This document shows positions 59,031 through 64,000 of a DNA stretch of 64,000 nucleotides, piece by piece. Position 1 is the stretch's first letter. Each line of letters begins with the position of its first letter. This DNA is from AEGEAN-183 sp964342745 (lineage in GTDB: Bacteria > Pseudomonadota > Gammaproteobacteria > Magnimaribacterales > Magnimaribacteraceae), in contig CAYFFW010000005.1 in NCBI GenBank assembly GCA_964342745.1, positions 1 to 64,000 of the forward strand, read 5' to 3'. Below the pieces are notes generated by a model. That model saw nothing but the letters and a program-made list of their open reading frames with translations, was not told where the DNA came from and ran no database searches. A program made the position numbers and the translations under genes.

Positions 59031-61181
59031 ATGCTTAACGCATCAAGAAATATCTTTTTTATACTATTTTTAAGCTTAATTGCCTTTCCTTTCTCTTTTT
59101 TAGCAGCTGATGAAAGCGCTGATTCTATTGAAGAAGTAGTTGTTACTGCTAGAAAAAGAGAGGAGAGTCTATTGGATATTCCTGAATCAGTATCTGCTAT
59201 TTCAGGGGCGGCAATAGATCGTCAAAATATCAAAGGTTTAGACAAAATAGGACTAGCTGTACCTAACTTAAACTTAGCCATGAGAACTGATGGTTATCCC
59301 AATGTTTCAATTAGAGGTATAGGTGCTTTTGGACTAACACAAGGAGTTGGGTTCTACTTAGATGATGTTCAATTATTCGCTGATGCATCTTCTAGGTTTG
59401 GAGATTTAGAAAGAATAGAAATTCTTAAAGGTCCGCAAGGAACCCTTTACGGTGGAAGCAACATTGGTGGAGCTATCAAATACGTAAGTAAACGTCCTAC
59501 TTCAGATGAAATGTCTGGAAGGGTTAAGTTACTAGGTGGAGATCAAGGGGTTCTTGATGTCGAAGCTTCGGTAAATATTCCGACTACTAACGATTGGGCA
59601 ATACGCTTATTCGTTTTCTCTAGAGAAGATGATGGTTTTATGACAAATCCAAACTCTGACAACATAGATAATCAAGATCCAGATGTTGGGGCCTATGATG
59701 AAAGTGGAGGTCGTATCTCAATAGCTGGTTCATTATCAGACAATCTATCTTTATACGCTTCCTATAGATTCAATGAGTATGATGGTCCTGTTAACAATTG
59801 GGCAAGGGAATTAGGAACACCTCCTGATATGACTTATCCAAAAACTTTAGATGCAGGTCTTAATTCTTCTCATGACAGAGAAACTACAGGAGCTAAACTA
59901 GAGTTAGTTTGGGAGATGGATGGTTTTGACTTAACTTCGATAACTTCTTACACAGATACAGAAAGTACACGTATTACTGATGTAGACCTTACTCAGTTTT
60001 GGTTTATGAACACTTACAGGCCTGAAGAAATGGAAGTAACTACTCAAGAGATTCGTTTAACTTCTACCACTGATAGTAATTTTCAATGGATTGGGGGTAT
60101 TTACCTTTCTACTTATGAAAACAGAATGGATTCATACTTGGATTTCGGTCCTGGAATAATACTTCCTGATGCAAGCTTTCAATTACCTTTTGAACTTAGA
60201 GACGAAGAGAACACTCATCGTGCAGCATTTGGAAATGTTTCTTATGAAGTTGGTGAATGGAGGTATGACTTAGGTCTTAGAGTGGATAAATGGGAAGAAG
60301 ATGAAGACAATCTAGACTCTGCAAGTAATGGCGCTATTCACAGTGGTGTTATTAACGACACTGAGGTTTTACCTAGAATATCGATAACAAGAAATCTTGG
60401 AGATTCAATTGTTTACTTTACTTCTTCTAAAGGCTATGAGCCTGGCGGTCTTAATGGAAGTACACCGATATTTAGTCCCAGTGGAGCTCCAACTTTATTG
60501 GCTTTTTCAGCTGAAGAAGCTAACCAACAAGAAATTGGTTGGAAAGGTACACTTGCGGATGGAAGAGCATCCTTATCTGCAGCCTATTTCAGTATAGATT
60601 ACAAAGATAGGGCTTATCAGATATTAACTGCCAATCCTAATGGTCCAGGTTTAATTGAGGGTATTACTAATGTAGGTGATACAGAACAATCTGGATTTGA
60701 GATTGATTTGTCGGTTAAAGCAACAGATAACTTAACTTTGTCCCTAGCAGCTGGTTGGCTTGATGCAGAATGGGATGATGGAACTGTTATGCCTGACGGA
60801 ACTGATCTGAGTGGCTTAACCCCAGCAAACGTTATTGATAACAGCTTTACAGTTGCTGCGAGTTATTACATACCTGCAGCTAACGGAGCAGATGTGACAG
60901 TTGACCTTCAGTGGAATCATAATGGACAGGGCATGAGTATGCCTCCTTGGGATTCAATTAAAAACCCAAGCCATAATGTAGTAAATCTCCAAATAGGAAT
61001 GATAAATGGACCTTGGGAGTTCGCGTTAAATATGGATAATTTAACGGATGAAGAATACTACACTGATCTTGAGAACTTCCCCAATTTTGTTGAAGGCATT
61101 GTTGATAATGCTCCTGGCATAATAATTGGAACTCACGGTCATCCAAGAATCTATTCAGCGAGTTTAAGCTACAACTTTTAA
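59031..61181 (+). CDS. TonB-dependent outer-membrane receptor
   Basis: 716 residues: signal MLNASRNIFFILFLSLIAF, TonB box IEEVVVTARKREESLLDIP, plug with SIRGIGAFG and LERIEILKGPQGTLYGGSNI, GGAIKYVSKRP, and a barrel ending PRIYSASLSYNF. It is the shortest of the three receptors here. The ATG follows ATGGGGGAAAAAT. It is divergent from gloA and followed by a cupin and a flavin oxidase, so its substrate is probably linked to the oxidative genes around it. Confidence 0.94.
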   Translation: MLNASRNIFFILFLSLIAFPFSFLAADESADSIEEVVVTARKREESLLDIPESVSAISGAAIDRQNIKGLDKIGLAVPNLNLAMRTDGYPNVSIRGIGAFGLTQGVGFYLDDVQLFADASSRFGDLERIEILKGPQGTLYGGSNIGGAIKYVSKRPTSDEMSGRVKLLGGDQGVLDVEASVNIPTTNDWAIRLFVFSREDDGFMTNPNSDNIDNQDPDVGAYDESGGRISIAGSLSDNLSLYASYRFNEYDGPVNNWARELGTPPDMTYPKTLDAGLNSSHDRETTGAKLELVWEMDGFDLTSITSYTDTESTRITDVDLTQFWFMNTYRPEEMEVTTQEIRLTSTTDSNFQWIGGIYLSTYENRMDSYLDFGPGIILPDASFQLPFELRDEENTHRAAFGNVSYEVGEWRYDLGLRVDKWEEDEDNLDSASNGAIHSGVINDTEVLPRISITRNLGDSIVYFTSSKGYEPGGLNGSTPIFSPSGAPTLLAFSAEEANQQEIGWKGTLADGRASLSAAYFSIDYKDRAYQILTANPNGPGLIEGITNVGDTEQSGFEIDLSVKATDNLTLSLAAGWLDAEWDDGTVMPDGTDLSGLTPANVIDNSFTVAASYYIPAANGADVTVDLQWNHNGQGMSMPPWDSIKNPSHNVVNLQIGMINGPWEFALNMDNLTDEEYYTDLENFPNFVEGIVDNAPGIIIGTHGHPRIYSASLSYNF

Positions 61182-61200
61182 GTTGTTCTAATTCTCTTTT

Positions 61201-61234
61201 AAGGGCCTCCTTTTTTGAAGGAGGTCCTTTCGTT
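61201..61234 (+). terminator. Terminator-like hairpin after the third TonB receptor
   Basis: AAGGGCCTCCTT (61201-61212) pairs with AAGGAGGTCCTT (61218-61229) with one G-T pair around TTTTG. The T-run after it is short and interrupted by CG, so termination may be partial. Confidence 0.65.
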
Positions 61235-61353
61235 TGGGATCTAAGAAGATTAGTTATTAATTTGAGATTTCACTCTAGGTAAATATTAATTGCACTTATA
61301 GTAAAGTAATAATAGTCTACTTAAGGCAATTTGCGTGTAAGGGAGGAATAATT

Positions 61354-61803
61354 ATGAGTGATGTAGAACATAAAGACGCATTAAAAGGTAGGTATGTACA
61401 AATAGATGGTAATGAATGGAAACCATTCCCACCGCCATTAGCTGTAGGAGGAATTACTTGGAAGCTATTGAATGTCTCACCAGAGATGGGTTCCTGGGCA
61501 GCAATTTTTGATTGTCCTGAAGGATCTTCTTTTCATAGACACATTCACATAGGACCTGGAGAGTATTTTTTAACCAAAGGTAAAATGAATGTAAGAGGTG
61601 GAGATGACGAAGGAGGAGCAACAGCTGTAGCTCCTGGATATGGCTATGAACCTTGTAATGCAAGGCATGACGAGACACATTTCTTAGAAGATAGTGAATT
61701 TTATATGACTTTTCTAGGACCTCTTCATTTTATTGATGAAGAAGGCAACACCGTAGCAGTTGTTACTTGGCAAGATGCCCAAGCTGCTTGGGAAGCTAGT
61801 TAA
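61354..61803 (+). CDS. Single-domain cupin protein
   Basis: 149 residues with one ChrR-like cupin: ligands in FHRHIHIGPGEYFLTKGK and the second motif in CNARHDETHF. These match domain 2 of the bicupin at 52453 (THIGASDFLVLQG and AGARHDATQ), so the two are related and their products may act on similar compounds. The site looks complete. It may be a small dioxygenase or isomerase. The ATG follows AAGGGAGGAATAATT. Confidence 0.83.
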   Translation: MSDVEHKDALKGRYVQIDGNEWKPFPPPLAVGGITWKLLNVSPEMGSWAAIFDCPEGSSFHRHIHIGPGEYFLTKGKMNVRGGDDEGGATAVAPGYGYEPCNARHDETHFLEDSEFYMTFLGPLHFIDEEGNTVAVVTWQDAQAAWEAS

Positions 61804-61865
61804 AAACTAAGAATTTCTTATAATTCTATTTTTATAACTCTTTTTTAGGAGGGAGAGCTTTTGGT

Positions 61866-63248
61866 TTGAAAGATAATGTATTAAAAGAATTAAGAAATTT
61901 CTTGCCCCAAAAAGCTTTTTTATTGAATGAAGAGGCTTTAGAAAGATCAGCAGGAGGCTTACATACGGAAGAGCCTATCAAGGCAGAAGCTATAGTTAGG
62001 CCCGAGAATACAGAAGAAGTTTCAAAAATCTTAAGATTATGCAATAAACATGAACAACAGGTAGTGGTTCATGGTGGATTAACTGGCTTAGTTTATGGTA
62101 CAAGAACTTCTTCTGAGCAACTTATTCTTTCACTTGAAAGAATGAATCAAGTAGAAGAAGTAGATTCAATTGGAAGAACCATAGCTTGCCAATCTGGGGT
62201 TACTTTACAAACTATTCAAGAAAGAGCTGAATCTGAAAATATGATTTTTCCTTTAGATCTTGGAGCTAGAGGGTCCTGCTCTATTGGAGGTAATATTTCT
62301 ACAAATGCAGGAGGAAACAGAGTGATACGCTATGGCATGACAAGAGATTCAGTTCTTGGCATAGAAGCTGTCATGCCAGATGGAACAATACTATCCTCAA
62401 TGAATCGAATGATTAAAAATAATGCAGGTTATGATTTGAAACAACTTTTCATTGGCACTGAAGGCACTTTGGGTGTTGTAACAAGGTGTGTTCTAAGGCT
62501 AAGAGAGGCTCCAATTAGTCAGAATACTGCTTTGGTAGGCATAAAAGAATTCTCTTCTATTATTAAGTTCTTAAAACACATCGATTCTGGATTAGGAGGT
62601 AACATGAGCGCTTACGAGGTCATGTGGAAAGAATTTTATGAAATGGTCACAAATGACTTAGAAGAGAAATCCTTACCACTTAAGAGAAATATTCCATTTT
62701 ATATCTTAGTGGAGTCTATGGGGTCTGATCAGAATAAAGATGAGGAGCACTTTGAACTTTTATTAAACAAAGCATTTGAAGAAGAGTTAATTACGGATGC
62801 TGTTCTAGCTAAATCTGAGAAAGAAAGATTATCTTTATGGGCTTTAAGAGATGATGTAGAGAAACAAGCTCAGTACGGACCAACAGTTATGTTTGATGTG
62901 AGCTTGCCTATAAATAGCATGGAAAACTATGTTTCAGAAGTTAATAAAAATCTACAAAATCATTGGAATGATTTTCATCATATAGTCTGGGGCCACTTAG
63001 CAGATGGCAATTTACACTTAGTGGTAGGAACTGGAAATTTAGATACCAGTATTATTAAAAAAATAGAAAGTTCTGTTTATGAACCTTTAAAAGATATTGG
63101 AGGTTCTGTATCAGCAGAGCATGGAATAGGAATAGAAAAAAAAGATTATCTACATCTTAGTAGAAGCAAGGAAGAAATAAATTATATGAAAGCCCTTAAA
63201 AAAACCTTTGATCCTAAGGGCATCCTTAATAAAGGTTTAATTTTTTAA
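61866..63248 (+). CDS. FAD-linked oxidase, GlcD / D-2-hydroxyacid dehydrogenase-like
   Basis: 460 residues of the PCMH (VAO) flavoprotein family. The FAD domain has VVHGGLTGLVYG and RGSCSIGGNISTNAGG; the C-terminal oxidase domain has IVWGHLADGNLHL with the catalytic His, and SAEHGIGIEKKDYL. It oxidises a 2-hydroxy acid such as glycolate, lactate or 2-hydroxyglutarate to the 2-oxo acid. The start is a TTG at 61866 behind GGAGGGAGAG; the near TTG at 61861 stops at once. It lies ten bases upstream of an AraC-type regulator gene and probably shares its transcript. Confidence 0.9.
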   Translation: MKDNVLKELRNFLPQKAFLLNEEALERSAGGLHTEEPIKAEAIVRPENTEEVSKILRLCNKHEQQVVVHGGLTGLVYGTRTSSEQLILSLERMNQVEEVDSIGRTIACQSGVTLQTIQERAESENMIFPLDLGARGSCSIGGNISTNAGGNRVIRYGMTRDSVLGIEAVMPDGTILSSMNRMIKNNAGYDLKQLFIGTEGTLGVVTRCVLRLREAPISQNTALVGIKEFSSIIKFLKHIDSGLGGNMSAYEVMWKEFYEMVTNDLEEKSLPLKRNIPFYILVESMGSDQNKDEEHFELLLNKAFEEELITDAVLAKSEKERLSLWALRDDVEKQAQYGPTVMFDVSLPINSMENYVSEVNKNLQNHWNDFHHIVWGHLADGNLHLVVGTGNLDTSIIKKIESSVYEPLKDIGGSVSAEHGIGIEKKDYLHLSRSKEEINYMKALKKTFDPKGILNKGLIF

Positions 63249-63258
63249 CAAATTTTAT

Positions 63259-64000
63259 ATGAAAGAAAAAAAAGCTAAGCTAAGTTCTTCGAAAACTTTT
63301 TCTATTCTTTCATCAAAGGAAAAGGCTAATTGGGAAAATATACTTGGTAAAGATTTTATTTCTGAAGCTAACTTAAGAAAAACTTCCTCTTTAAAAATGG
63401 ACTATGAATTGGAATTAGGCCACATTGGAGAGCTTAGAGTAGTAAAGTCTAAGATAAAAATAGATGAACCTCGTGAACTCGTTACTGATTTTGATTTTTC
63501 AAAAAAAGAAAAGAAGATAGATATTTTACAAGAATTTTATGTCTTGAAAGGTCAAGTGCAAGTAAACTTTAAAACTAAAAAAGTCTTGTTGGAATCTGGT
63601 GACATATTAGTCATTGATAATACAGATTTACCTAGTTCAATAAAAATACTTCAAGACACAGACATAATAAGCATTTACATGCCCTTGTCCTTGGTTAAAA
63701 GTTGGATTCCTAGAATTTGGGAAAACCTTGAAAGTAAAGTAATTAAATTTCCTGGAGATTCATCTGTGTTGCTTGGAAAATACTTATCTTTAGTAGCTGA
63801 TTTCGCAATTAAGGTATCCAATAAAGAAAAAGGAGAAAGTTATCAGCCAAAAGCAATTATTCCTTTGATTATGGCTAACTTATCTATGTTAGTTTTTGCT
63901 TTAGGTGATTTAGAAGAAGAAAAGCCTTCTAGGATTAAAGATATTCAGCTTGATGCAGCTAAACAATTTATGCTAACTCATATGTCAGATTCTTCTCTTT
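63259..64000 (+). CDS. AraC-family transcriptional regulator (3' end cut by window)
   Basis: An ATG at 63259 opens a frame that stays open to the window end (247 codons seen). The first part is an unusual Lys/Glu-rich ligand-binding-type domain (FYVLKGQVQVNFKTKKV, with cupin-like strands), then SLVKSWIPRIWENLESKVI and KYLSLVADFA. The last segment, LDAAKQFMLTHMSDSSL, matches the start of the AraC helix-turn-helix domain, so the DNA-binding part lies just outside. It follows the flavin oxidase by ten bases and is the likely local regulator of this catabolic region. Confidence 0.72.
   Translation, partial: MKEKKAKLSSSKTFSILSSKEKANWENILGKDFISEANLRKTSSLKMDYELELGHIGELRVVKSKIKIDEPRELVTDFDFSKKEKKIDILQEFYVLKGQVQVNFKTKKVLLESGDILVIDNTDLPSSIKILQDTDIISIYMPLSLVKSWIPRIWENLESKVIKFPGDSSVLLGKYLSLVADFAIKVSNKEKGESYQPKAIIPLIMANLSMLVFALGDLEEEKPSRIKDIQLDAAKQFMLTHMSDSSL

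Overview
The window is AT-rich, gene-dense chromosomal DNA from a Gammaproteobacterium. The housekeeping order tig-clpP-clpX-lon-hupB-ppiD, the divergent tesA / ybbA-ybbP locus, and an rnhA-dnaQ-gltX run all support that class. Short intergenic gaps, several tail-to-tail gene overlaps, three large TonB-dependent receptors and many amidohydrolase, PhyH, Rieske and SDR enzymes suggest a streamlined marine heterotroph. A SAR86-like lineage is my best guess, but it is inferred from style and content, not proven. I see no phage, IS element or CRISPR array.

Layout. 1-10.5 kb: the 3' part of a DadA-type amino-acid dehydrogenase, tRNA-Arg(UCU), acylphosphatase, tRNA-His(GUG), then the protein quality-control block tig, clpP, clpX, lon, hupB, ppiD, with fabI convergent to ppiD. 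10.5-18.5 kb: an outer-membrane TonB-dependent receptor with a hairpin leader, an oligopeptide-type ABC importer (binding lipoprotein and two permeases, no ATPase gene beside them), and the murein transglycosylase mltD. 18.5-24.1 kb: rnhA, dnaQ, gltX, a monoacylglycerol-lipase-like hydrolase, a DUF6580-like membrane protein, a metallo-beta-lactamase-fold hydrolase and an enoyl-CoA hydratase. 24.1-24.4 kb: a gene-poor stretch with A-tracts, a possible 23-codon ORF with a good ribosome-binding site, and a terminator; tRNA-Ala(GGC) follows.

24.5-33.2 kb: a shikimate-kinase-like protein with altered substrate residues, two amidohydrolases, a GST, a PhyH dioxygenase, an SDR and a 1122-residue single-chain biotin-dependent acyl-CoA carboxylase. 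33.2-41.1 kb: ybbP, ybbA, tesA, a short AMP nucleosidase, a secreted esterase, a methyltransferase, an LLM-family (F420-type) oxidoreductase and yciB.

41.1-64 kb looks like a TonB-linked catabolic island. It holds two TonB-dependent receptors; a nitrilase-family hydrolase; a block of exported proteins (two related proteins with a PDLxGxW motif, a DUF6152 protein, a class II-like cytochrome c) with two DUF6644-like membrane proteins; a GPH-family symporter; an oxidoreductase/aldo-keto-reductase fusion; cupins; two amidohydrolases; an SDR; a Rieske oxygenase with a SnoaL-like partner; a glyoxalase; a GlcD-like FAD oxidase; and the start of an AraC-type regulator. My inference is that the receptors import an organic compound (perhaps aromatic or terpenoid) that the enzymes then oxidise and hydrolyse. 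The DUF6152 / cytochrome c / DUF6644 block is the best candidate here for an undescribed system.
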